Shown here piece after piece: positions 1 to 11,419 of a DNA stretch of 64,000 bases (position 1 is its first letter; each line of letters begins with the position of its first letter). Source of the DNA: Lagopus muta (lineage: Eukaryota; Chordata; Aves; Galliformes; Phasianidae); contig NC_064438.1 in the NCBI RefSeq assembly GCF_023343835.1, positions 21,782,077-21,846,076 on the forward strand, given 5' to 3'. The translations under genes and the position numbers were made by a program. The notes under the pieces were generated by a model. It saw nothing but the letters and a program-made list of their open reading frames with translations. It searched no databases and was not told the origin of the DNA.

Positions 1-159
1 ATCTCAATATAGCACCTCATGTTTCTTTCCATTCCTCAGTGGACATCTTCCTTCTCTGACACTTTCCTCCAGTCCTTCCCTTGGCAAGCCAACACAAGGA
101 TAAGGTTTACTCTCTTTAGAGCTGTTTTTCATGCAAGCTGTTACATAGAAAGGATTAGA

Positions 160-400
160 CTCACAGAATCATAGAATTGTTAATGTTGGAAAAGACCTCT
201 AAGATCATCTAGTAAAACCAGCCAGCTACCACCAATACTGCCCACCAAACCATGTCACTAAGCACCACATTTACATGTTTCTTGAACATTTCAAGGGATG
301 ATGACTCCACCACCTGCCTCCCTGGGCAGCCCATTCCATTGTCTGACCACTGCTTTGGAGAAGTTTTTCCTAATATCCAACCTAAGAGGTATGGCTGAGG
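160..400 (-). mobile_element. CR1 LINE fragment, 3' end, antisense
   Basis: The segment opens with CACAGAATCATAGAATTG, the reverse complement of the CR1 3' terminus. It continues as a typical antisense CR1 tail (GGAAAAGACCTCTAAGATCATC). The minus frame carries the degenerate end of the CR1 ORF2 product, with ILGK near its start and MFKKHVNVVLSDMV further on. It is a 5'-truncated dead copy. The left border is clear; the right border near 400 is approximate. Confidence 0.85.
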
Positions 401-524
401 GAGTGACCAACACAGCCTCCACAGAGCACCAGTAAATGCATCATGAACTGCTGCCTTCAATGGTTCAGAACTCAGTCCTTGTCATTGTGACTTTAGGTTA
501 ACACACCTAAAGGTGGATTTTATC

Positions 525-641
525 TGTAGACACAATCAATGGGATGCTCATGAAATGAAGAGTGGGGGAAGGAATTGTGCTCTGTGCAGTAGGAGCTCCT
601 CCAAATTCACTATTACTTGAAGACTGAATTCTAAGCTATTA
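525..641. repeat. Left arm of a spaced inverted repeat
   Basis: This arm is matched in reverse complement by 1291-1409. The inner 55 bases (about 586-640) differ at only two positions by eye; the outer part is looser but still collinear. The arms are separated by about 650 bp. I do not recognise the family. Confidence 0.8.
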
Positions 642-696
642 TTTACTGTTGGTTTTAGTCTCAGAGAGAAGGGAGATACTCTAAGACTGTGCTTAC

Positions 697-886
697 CCTT
701 GGTGGTTTCAGGGATGACATCTGACAGTTGTAATTTCCAGACTCGTTAGACATACTTCCTTTCAAGAAGAAGGTCCCCTGGGAGTCAGGTTCCCAGGCCA
801 CTGTGGGTGTCACCACCATGCTGTAGGACCATTTACACATGGGGCTGTGTCCTGTGGCTGGCAGCAATGCCTCGCTGACAGGAGGA
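697..886 (-). pseudogene. Possible orphan Ig-like exon (fossil)
   Basis: The minus-strand frame shows an Ig-fold spacing: Cys, then Trp 14 residues later, then ESGNYNC, with the two cysteines 37 residues apart. On the minus strand it follows a pyrimidine-rich stretch ending in CAGCAG and is followed by a good donor (GTAAGC, complement of 691-696). Against it: the inferred exon phases (2 in, 0 out) are not the 1-1 usual for Ig exons, no neighbouring Ig exon or receptor gene is visible, and a 90-codon frame can arise by chance. If real it would be a relic of an Fc-receptor-like or other Ig-superfamily gene; that assignment is inference only. Confidence 0.25.
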
Positions 887-1290
887 CTGCTGGGGACTTT
901 GAATTGCAGGAGCAGGAGGAAGCAAACCAGCATGGGATGCTGCGACCAACCTCACTGCATTGTCCTAGATCCCATCTCACTCTTAGCCCAGGCCAGCTTC
1001 CATTTCTGTGGAACAATGGGAGCCCTGGAGACAATGTTGCCTCTAGTCTGGAAACTGCTTCTGGACACATGCCCTCCTGGCACCAAAAGGGCCGTTGTGG
1101 TTTCCAGCCAAGCGGACATCTTCAAAAGGAGCCTGTGGAAGTCTGGTCACTCCTGGCCAGATGACCATTGAGATTACCCCACTTATTTACCTCTCTCTTT
1201 AGAAAGAAAATAAATTCTGGTTGCATCGTCTTTTAAAACAAGCTCAGCTTTCCATCGTGTTTTGACTTCTTGTTTTGAGAAACTTCTAAA

Positions 1291-1409
1291 AATAGTTTAG
1301 AATTCAGTCTTCAAATAATAGTGAATTTGGAGGAGCTCCTACTGCTCAGAGCTCAACTCCCTTCTTCACTCTTCATCCCATGAGCATCCTGTTGGCTGCA
1401 CCTACAGAT
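1291..1409. repeat. Right arm of the spaced inverted repeat
   Basis: Reverse complement of 525-641. Both arms share GCAGTAGGAGCTCCTCC in the same relative position. The arm boundaries are approximate because similarity fades outward. Confidence 0.8.
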
Positions 1410-4400
1410 ACAGTCCTGGAGTGCAGCTGCTGCTTCTGCCCAGTCTCACTTGTGTCAGTCCCAGATCCCCACCAAGCTCCGGCTAAGTGTCCTTGAAAGT
1501 TCATGTGCTGGCACAGCCATGCTCAGACACATCCAGCCATCCTCAGGCTGGCATACATTACACTCATCAGCCTGAAACATGTTTCTGTATTGACAGACCT
1601 GTTATCTTCAGCCAAGCTACTGCAAGCATCATGCTTGCCATTCTACAGTTATAAAATTAAAAAAAAAAAACAGAAAATATTCACTTCCCCTTCTTTCTGA
1701 TGCAGCTGGAGGTGTCAGGCTGAGCTCCTGTTGGTTTCGGTCTCTGATAAATGAGGCTAGGCATAGGGAAGACATGCTGGAGGTGGGTAAATTTTCATCA
1801 CCCAGAACTGGGGGAATCTTTACAGCCTGGCCCACATCTGGACACTGCAGCTTTCTCTAATGCACTGACTCGAAGCCTACAGGCTGACATAGCTGCACAT
1901 CTGTGGAGAAACTTGGCTTTGGGTCCAGCTGTGGACCAGGATGAGCAAGATGTGGCCTCATCTCAGTCCCAAGTAGAAAATTCCATGGAGTTTCCCAGTT
2001 AGCAGCATGCAGTCAGTCTCCTTCTTCCCCCCAGCAGTCTGCTTGGTCTCCAGGCTTCTATGCAAAATTTGTTTCTAGTGGATCAGTTACAGGAGTTCAA
2101 AAAGGCTTTTGTAGCCGGATTATATTTGGGAATTGGCAGAGGCAGCACAGAGTAAAATAAGCCAAGAAAACCTATGGATGGGACTTCAAGTGGAATATTA
2201 AATCAAATGAACAAATTGATTTATGAAGTCAAGCATCACAGTCATCACAGAATGTAATACAGGTTTGAGTACTGATGTCACTAGAAAGGAAAGCTGTGCC
2301 TGCAGCTCCCACTACAGAAAGGAAAGGGGCAGGGGCTCCATGTCGCAGTTTGGATTTGAAGGCTCAGCCTAAATCTATTCCTAATTGATATAAGGCTTCT
2401 TGAGGTTGAAGCATTGCTGTGTTTCTGAGAGATGACAGGCTGCAGCCTCTTGCTTTGCTCTCCATGTGCTCTGTGGGTCTTACCAGAACGTGTTTTGTTA
2501 TCCCTTGAGCTTGCTCTTGCCCTGCATTTATCAATGTCATTGCAACCTTGGAGATGTTGTGGTCATATTTGGCAGCCAGAGGAGAGAGAAAACACAACAC
2601 TATCTGCTCCTGCTGAGCCTGGAGAGGCATCCAGTCCGACCCACAGCCGTGGAGGTGCAGGATACATGCAGTAAGGAGCAGACCCCAACATTTAGTGGGG
2701 ATGAGACTGGAATGGGGGAGAACAGTATAGAGGCACCAAGCTGCAGTTGCCGACTGTTCCCTAGTACATATAATTATGTTGGTGTCAGTACTAATTAGGC
2801 TTTTTCAAGGCCAGTTTGAGCTTTGATTACCAGCTGACAGGTATGTACAATTCCCATTCTGGGATTTGTAGCTCCCTGCAAATCATCAAACTGTCTTCAG
2901 TCAGCTTTGGACCAGAGGAGTTTTGCCAGAGGCATCCTGCATCTGTTGCATCATATACAATACATTAAAACCATCTTTATTGCTCTTTATAAAGAAACCA
3001 CAGTAGTTAGAGAGCCCCAAATGCTCAGCCCTCATGTACTTCCTTGTCTATGTAGTTATTTGCCCATGTTACCCCCTGTTGCTCTGAGACATGGTAATAC
3101 ATAAGGCAGCTAATCATTTAAAGCTATATTCATCCTTCCTCTTGGAAAGAAATAGTGGCAGATACATAATGACACATTGGATCCAGGGGGGTTGATTTGG
3201 GCCCATCTGTGATTTATCCAGTGGGAAACACAGGGGGAATGTCTTTGTTCATTTGTCTTACTCCAACATGCCTATCGCAGCCTCTTGATGCGTGCGCAAT
3301 GAGCAGGGAGGGGGAGGAATGAAGAATCAGAGAGGAACAAATTGATAACAGCCATCTCAAAAGAGATGAGACCCACTCAGAGTGAGATGGAGTGTGGACA
3401 AGTCGGTCCCCTAGGGCAGGAGGCCATGGACCCAGGGTTCTCCTGGCAGTGGGTGGCTCCACCTCACACCACTGGTGTGAAACAGGGGAAAGCCAGGCTG
3501 ACCAGCACAGCTGCTCCCTGCTGGAAGGTGCTCAGCCTGCACACTCACCAGGGTACTGTGAGGTAATCTGTAGGGAAGGCTTCTAGCCAGGTAGTTTATA
3601 CACACCTGAGATGGACATCAATAGATGTTGTCAAATTTTGATGTCAGCAGGGTAAAGCATGGGGCAGGGAAAGCTTTGTGCTGCTTTAGAGAGCCCCCAT
3701 GGCTGAAAATAAACTGTTCTGTCGGAAAGTGAGGTTTCCTTGTTTTTGAGAAGAAATTTCCCAAATACACCATTTTGCTTTTATTACATCCTCTCAATAA
3801 CAGTATTTTCAAAAGCATGTTGAGTCCTTAATCTTCACTGTGATTTCCAAATTATAAGAAATATTCCTGGGTATGCCAGATGTCACATTTAACACGCAAC
3901 ATCACGTTTAGATGCTGCAAAAACTGAGCAATCCCACAGATCAGAATGGGAGGCATTGACAGCCATGAATTGAAACGTTTCAGCATTTTATTCCAAGGGA
4001 AATTCATGAAGACTGCCTTTTCACTTCCACTCAGAGTAACATCTCAGTTTTAAACGTGAAAATTTCTCACAAAGTGGAATCTCAGCTTTCCATCATTCAG
4101 AGCTGCCAAAAGCAGTTTGCAAAAGCCTTTATTTATACAAGTTATGAAAGCAGAAAGGTCACTTCTCTGTGTATCTCTCGAGCTCTAATAAAAACAATAA
4201 GGTGCTCAGACATCACTGGAAGAACCATAAAACTTTGACAGACAGTGTTTCACTCCTAAAGCTGATCTCATGCCAAACCTTGATGTGAAAGCCTGGGAAT
4301 GGCAAGAAGGAATGGCATTAATAGGTATTTCCTGCATAGCCTGAAATCTCAGCATCTCCCCACGTTATAGAAGTGAGTTGAATGTTCTGTCTGGGACAAA

Positions 4401-6118
4401 CTAATTGTTGAAGGGAAACTAATCAGAAAATGACGCGTTGTGACTCAGATTGTTGTAATTCTATTTATTTTTAAATTTATGTATCAGCAAACTCTTAAAA
4501 TATTTTCTTATCCTGGCACTCCATTTAAGCATAGGTTTTAAGCAGAATCCGTCTGTTTATCTGAAACAGAAAAGGACTGCAGATTTTAACAATTTTGAAT
4601 GAGAAGAAATCACTAAATCACTTTTCCTGACCATGTCTGGCATTTAGGAAGAACAAAGATCAAAATAGTGCTTTCTGGGACTTCTATGGTCACACACAGT
4701 GTAGAAGTATTCTGCTCTGATGCCACTCAAGCACTCTTTCAATTTCTTTTCTGAATCTGCCCCATATCCATCATTATAATTGAAGCAAGTGTGTTGTTGT
4801 ACCCTTATCAGGATGACAGTAGGTTCAAAATTCTTTCTGCACAGTGGAACTTCTTGTTTCTATTGGTTTGGCCTGAGCTTTCTACAAGAAAAGAGTTTCC
4901 ACACAAGTCCTCATATCTTCTCCTTTTACCTTGTCAGTAAAATCATGTGAGGACCTACTCTCAAAGCCTGGATGCTGTGTTCAGCATGCAAGAGCCACGT
5001 CTGAGCGCCTCCAGAGACCAGTAGATTCACATACAGAGAGAGAAAACATTCAGGGGCTGAGCTCATCTCCAGTGCTGGAGGAGATCAGAGGCCCCGAGTC
5101 CTGTACATCGATTTTCACAAGCTCCATTTTGCTGACTTTCTTGAGGTTATTCCTGATTTATGACAATAGGAGATTAAAACGAGGCTCAGGGAGGCTCAGA
5201 GCTTCCTGCTGAAACCCCCAAGGAGACCAGATCTCTCATTGCTTCACATCAGAGTAAACGATTCCTTTGGACAAAAGAAACCCATGAAAGCGATAAATAC
5301 TCATCCAAAAGCTAAGACAGATGGGTTTCTTCAGAGCTCCCTCGCTAATCAGATACATCAATGGTCCTTCAGTAACATGATGGACGGTTTAATGGGGGAT
5401 GTTTCTCACAGAGATCGAGGGAGATGGTGCAGGACAGCTTCCCAAGGATGGGGATCCCATCCCAATGACCTAGAAGGATGCTCCATGTGGACATTCTCTA
5501 CTGAAAATTTTGTTTCTTCTCACATCCTGCTGTGTCTATGCAAACAGACTGGGGGAGCACAGGCAGCCACTGCTGGAGAACCAAGCTAGCAGGGGAGAAG
5601 CTGTCAGGAGGCAGACATTTGTGGTTAAGACACAGGGAGGGTGGAAAGCTGGTACGTGCCATTTACAGAGAAGTTTTATTTCTGAGAACAAATAGAAAAA
5701 ATAAAGGCATTTCAGGCCTTTGCAGAAAAAGCCAGAACAAGTGAACAGACCTTGGCAGTGTAGTTTCCCCCAGAAATGAACAATGGAAAGTAACAGAAGC
5801 CTCAGGGCATTATTAAGAAGTAAAAATAACAGCTAGCACAGCCGGCCCTGGCACCCTCCTGCCACTTGGCAGCTCTGCAGCCACTAGAGGTGAGCTGCCT
5901 TGAAGATGGAGCGTTCAGTGACCACAATGGGGAGTGAGGGCATTGGACTGGCACAGCCAGAAGAGGCTGATGTGCCTGGGGGAAGAATTCATCCTCGTGG
6001 GCAAGAAGTGTGTTTTCCATTCTGTGCTTCCAAGGTTTTTCTTCTGTTTTTCTTCAGTTGCTTCTGAGCTTTTCAGTGCAAAACAACAAAAACGTAACTC
6101 CCAAGTTAACCAGGTCCA
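1410..6118. other. Intergenic DNA, nothing recognised
   Basis: About 4.7 kb of ordinary AT/GC-mixed sequence. The frames are short, lack recognisable domains and are interrupted on both strands. I see no RNA gene, CpG cluster or clear repeat here. A short A-run occurs near 1659-1670. Confidence 0.6.
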
Positions 6119-6295
6119 AAGTCTGGAGAACTGTGTATGGCCAGCCCCTGGAGGTGTTTAAGGCCAAGTTGGATGGGGCCCTGGGCAGCCTGATCTGACA
6201 GCTGGCAACCGTGCCCACGGCAGGGGGTTGGAAATGGATAATTATTAATGTCCCTTTCAACCTAAGCTGTCCTACAATTCTATGGTTCCATGACT
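6119..6295 (+). mobile_element. CR1 LINE fragment, 3' end, sense
   Basis: The plus strand carries the typical CR1 tail: TTGGATGGGGCCCTGGGCAG, then a diverged linker, then CCTTTCAACCTAAGC and an end close to ATTCTATGGTTCCATGA. This is a heavily truncated and diverged old copy. The left border is uncertain. Confidence 0.8.
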
Positions 6296-6867
6296 CAGGC
6301 CACTCTGAGCAAAGGCTTTGAGCCTGGATCACCAGTGGCTCAAGGGACAACCGTAGCTGCTGGCTGTCCTTTGGGCACACACCTTCATTTTGGCCTTTCT
6401 GAGGCATGAGAAATTCCTCCTAACTAAGCTTTTGTCACATCCTCCTGAAGGTTCATGATCTGCCCAACAAGCTTTATGCCAGACAGAAAAGGATTATGCA
6501 GAATTCCTGCTCTGCTCTGATGGCCTGATGGACACTTCCTCACACCTCCAGGAGCTAAAGTTCCCTCTGAAGCTTCCTGTTTCCATGTTCCCCACCCCAT
6601 AAGGTTCTGAGGACCTACCTGCCCAATGACCTGGTGCTTAGTTTGGTGCCAATGACATGAAAGTCACTGTCCTCTCCCTCCTGCTGCATGACACAAAGCT
6701 GTCCCCCCATCCAGGACCAAACAAAGGGACCGCCGTGTGACAGGCACTGGCATACCGCAGCCAACAGACTGTCTGTCATCTGGATCTGCTTTGTTCAGGA
6801 AAACCACTGAGTTTACAAATATTTGTATTTAAATGCTTCTCTGCCAATTTAATTCAAGCCTGTTCTT

Positions 6868-6912
<45 letters not shown>

Positions 6913-9900
6913 AAAACCTTCCTTAGAGAAAAGAAAAACACAAAGACGAGGCTGAGAAGAACTGCTCACTCGCTAATGCCACATTTTCCACAATGGAAAT
7001 AATTGTCTCCCTTCATGTTTGACATTAATCTGCAGTCCCAAAATAAACAGGGCTCCTCTTAGTTTTGCTTCGGGGTGCTTCCCGTCAGTCAAAGCGGAGC
7101 AGGCGGCAGAGGTGCAGCACGCACAGTCCCTTGCATTCCTACATCAGAAGGTGAGTAGCCCTGGCAATGACTGTTTTGTAGGCCTTGTATTGTGCTCCCT
7201 CCACTCTCTCCATAGGCAGCTGAGGACAGAGTATTTCTCAGCAGGGGCTGTAGCTGGCTCACCTAATGGGGAGCTGGGGACTCCAGCTCGATACACACAT
7301 ACCTTACTGGTCTACATGCAGCCTCATTTCTGGTTTTCCTTGTTCTTAGTTTTCTCGTTTCAAATTAGAAGTCATTTTGAACAGAAATGAAACAACAGAA
7401 CTTTCCATGAGATGAGAAGTTCAAAGTTACATCTCTCCTTTCTGATATTACACGTGATATCCTCTTCTCTGGATGAACCAGGTCAGACACCGATATCTGC
7501 CCATGGTCAGAACCAGACAAGATGCCAAGCAATACATCGCAGGCAGAAGAAAATAATCATGTTGCCCCAAAGGGATCCTTAACTCATGAAGGCTCGGACA
7601 AGGAGATGAGGTTTGCAGAATAAAGCCTGGGAGAATGCTGGCAGCTAATGGGTACAGACATCTGCACCATGTGGTTGACAAATCAGAGACAGCTCAGGTC
7701 CAGAAAAGAGCACAAAGCTCACTATAAAGTTTAAAATAAAAGCTGTGAAGACCGTGAAGGACTCCACTCTCAGGCTCTCTGGGGATCTTTTGCAGTGTAC
7801 ACACAAGACTTGTTTAGATTTTGTATCTCTCTGTGATATCTGCTGCAAGTCAAAGCTAACCAGCTCTTGCAGAAAGTGTAAGGAAAAGCAGTCCAAAGAG
7901 CTGGTGTGCATTTCCCAAATGCATCAGGACTGTGTCAGCTGAAAGGCAACTCTGCACCTTTTAAGAAGCCTTCCCCAAGGGGTTGGTGTGGGTGGCAGTG
8001 CTTCCCAAAGGACACAGTCCCTTGTGGAGGGGCAAGAGCAGCTGTCAGCTGCTGAGGGGTGGGTGGCACTGAGGTCCGAGAGGATGCTGAGCTTTCAGAA
8101 GGCTTGGTACTCCCTTTCAGAAAAGAATAATCACCAAAGGAAAAAGGATCTTCAGAGCAAGCAAGGGAGGGCTACAGATGAGCAGCATCCCAGCACCTGC
8201 TGGAAGGCACACATTTATGAACTCACATAAGAAGCTGGCTGTTTGTGCCACTTTTAGTCACCTCCTTCTCCACAGGCTTCAGATGTGCTGCGGCCGAGTA
8301 TAAACACGGGATGAGGTGCTCAGCAGTGGGGGAAGCCCCCCCGTGGCTTCAGTTCCAACTCCTTCAGAGGCAGCCGGTCTCAGCTCAAAGTCAAACCAGA
8401 AAAGGGAGGTGAGCAAAAGGCAGCAAGTGATTAAGATAAAGTTTCTGGCTGCCAGCTTACCCATCACTACTGACAGCTGTTAGTTAACACTACCAGTAAC
8501 CCTGGTGTTGTAATAAATGCCAAGGAAGCTTCCTGTAGTTAGGACAGGAGTCCTGACAGTGTACTCAAAGTGTACTGAAAGCGTGTGGGGCTTTCTGTTG
8601 CTTGATTTTAACATTGAAACTGCTAGCATTTCGTCTGAGCTGTTTTAAAAATAGAAAGTGTTTCAATTTTATGTTATGAAATGTTCCATATTTGTGTCAT
8701 TGCCATACTTCATGGGGGACGCCAGAGAGTTCTTTGTGCTGCTGCTAAAATCTGCAGACGAGATGCTGGGCTAATACTACAACTCCCACAACACCCATAC
8801 AGAATTATGTGATGATGAATAACTGAAGACATTGGCTTTTGGGAATGAAGAGTTATGCTAACTGGCTAAAATTCCTATTTCTCATTTCTTCTCAGATAAA
8901 ATATATTATTTCGGGGTGAAAATCCTTAACTTCATTTTTCAGGCACTGCCTTTTCTAAAGAAAATTTGAAAGTACCCAGGAAATCACAGGAAATAACTTT
9001 AAAGACAGAGAGTATCTGTCAGAAAATAAATGAATAGAAGGAAGAAATGAAAACTTACAAACTCAGAAGCGGTACTTCAGGCAAGCACACATTTTCTGCA
9101 CAAAAGAAAATCACCTTATAAAATATTTCCCAATCTGAGCAACATTGTGTTTTGACAGTTGTAATTATAACGGCCTGCAGCCTCTGACTTTCCCTTCATG
9201 CAGCCTTTGCTGTTAATGCAGAACTGATTTAGAGACCAGAGTTCCTTACAGCAGCTGACTCTTATTAGGGCTCGTTCTCAGATAGTGGGAGAGAGAATTG
9301 AACAGTCAGATAGCCTAAGAGAAGCAGGAGGAAACTCCTCAACCCATGTCTAGAGCACAGAGGATGGTTACTCAGGTAATCACTGAGGGAAATAGGAATG
9401 CAGGTACTGTCTCAGCTTTCCAAAGTCCAGTAAATACATACAATGTGGGCTTTGCAAGATAGGAACAAAGGGATCAACTTGTGTGCCGCTGATTCTGGAG
9501 CCTTCTGAGATCCCTGATTCTGGGTAAGGTCATGGTCACAAGAGCTCTGCCTCATCCACTGTGCTGCTACCTGTGGCACAGAGGAATGAGAGTGGGAGCA
9601 TGTCTCTTGCAGTACTTAATTTTCCTTGCCCTCCTCTTTGGTTTTAACCCTCCACTCATGTTCTATGTGCTCTTTTTGGGTATTTTCTGTGGGAGTTCCT
9701 GGTCTCTGGCCGATTCATGTCCATTCATACAGATGACCTGGATGCTGATATTTCCTTCCTGAAGCTCAGGAAAAGGAGGTTTCCGTGCCCTCCTGGTCTG
9801 AAGCATTTCAGATTTTAATGACTTGAGTCTGTGGAACAGAAGCAATAAAGATGTGGGAGAGAAGGAGGGGAAGCAAACTCTCTCTCAAAGGTACCAAAGT

Positions 9901-11374
9901 GTGTAACACCTCGTAAAGCAGTGGGAACTGGAGCTCGGAAAGTTATTGGAATCAAGACTTTCATCTCCTGTCAATAAAGCGTTATCAGCACCGAGCCCAA
10001 TTTTCAGCTCTTAATTCCAGATGTGCACATTGGAACTTTGTGCCTCTTCCCATGCCGAAACCTGCGGCTAAGTTCAGGCCCCTAGGCAGATAGAAGGCTA
10101 ACTAGAGTACAGACAAGTTTCTTCCATTTGTGTTCACGTACGGGAGATTCAAACCCGTTTCCTGGGTTCCACTCAGGAGGAAAGGCTATGATCTGTAAGA
10201 GTATGTAATGTTGTCTTGGTGAGACTCAAACACACAGGTGAAATCATAGGAAAGACCATGAGCTGTGGCTTCTCCAAAGTCTGAAAAAAGAGGAGCCATT
10301 AAATATCTGGGGTAATCCGAAACCTTTCACAGGAAAAAAGACATCTATCTGGCTATATCTTTTCTCCAAAGGGATGACAGCACAGACAAAAATGAATGCA
10401 CGCAGACATGTGGTACTGTGCTTTGGTCCAGAAGAGACAAAGCTTACATACAGTCTTTGCTGCCTCTTATTTGTCCCTATTACCTGTTAGCGAAAACAGA
10501 GCTGCCACCTAGAAGAGTGTTGTTCTCTTCCCTGCCGAGTCGAACCTTGCTCCTCTGTCCTGAGAAGGCAGACATCACAAACCTCCATGAAAGAACTGAA
10601 AGCTTCATACTGAAGGTGAACACTATCACCATGGAAGTACAGGTGCAGATAAAGACACTGGATGGCCCATTGCTGCTCAGTTAGGGTGCTGCAGGTGATG
10701 CCTAACCTTACTGCCTAAGAAAGAAGTGATTCACTGAACTGCCTAAACCTGAAATCACACCATGTTTGAGTTCAGTGACAAAAATAAAAAGGTTTTCTTG
10801 GCTGTTTTCACTAGACAGGTAAAAAGTGACTCCGCTGCCTGTATCACTGGGCACGCTTGGGATCTCCACTGATTACACTTTGAGCTCTGTGCGTTCAAAG
10901 TCACAAGAAAAGCAGAAAAAAACAAAGCAGGTCAAAAATAAGAGCAGTACCAGGCTGCTCTGGAAGCCACTATATACAGTAAAATAATTACAGTGAGTTT
11001 TGGTGTAGATGAAAGAATAGAGCTCCTTTTCTAAGCTCAGATATGTATTTCCCAGGGAAAAGAGAACATGCAAGCTTTTTCAATGACAGACAGATACGAC
11101 TTTTGGAACAAAGAGCACAGGGTGCTGAAGATACTCCCTTATAAAATCAAATTCTTTGCGAATCAGAAAATATAGAAGAGGCACAGGGAGAAATGGAAAG
11201 GGACAGAGAAGTCCCTCTTTGTACGTTGCAGTAAGTCTTCATGTTCAAAGTGAAAGCAATAGAAACACTAAACATTTTATAGTGCAGCTTCATTTGTTTA
11301 GGCTTCCCTATTGAGCATTAAATTTTACGGCACTTTAAAGAGTGCTTGATAGTTTTGCAAAGCCTTGCATTAAA
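6296..11374. other. Intergenic DNA with one poly(A) tract
   Basis: No gene, exon or known repeat was recognised apart from the poly(A) tract at 6869-6910. The open frames present (for example near 7019-7390) have no family features. AT-rich stretches such as 8870-9150 could hold conserved non-coding sequence, but this cannot be judged without comparison. Confidence 0.55.
6869..6910 (+). repeat. Poly(A) tract, 42 A
   Basis: An uninterrupted run of 42 A. The sequence before it has no AATAAA at the expected distance and no recognisable coding similarity, so a processed pseudogene is not supported. It is best treated as a homopolymer or an old retroposed tail. Confidence 0.95.
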
Positions 11375-11419
11375 CGCACACACACACAGACATGCACACA
11401 CACAGGCACGCACACACAA
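11375..11419. repeat. Imperfect (CA)n microsatellite
   Basis: Interrupted CA repeats of the form CACACACACAGACATGCACACACACAGG, ending in CACACACAAC. Confidence 0.9.

Noticed and set aside
5880..5895. CTCF-like CCACTAGAGGTGAG
   Set aside because: Two mismatches in the essential GGC part of the core.
6700..6910. Processed pseudogene ending in the 42-A tract
   Set aside because: No coding similarity or polyadenylation signal ahead of the A run, and no flanking target duplication seen.
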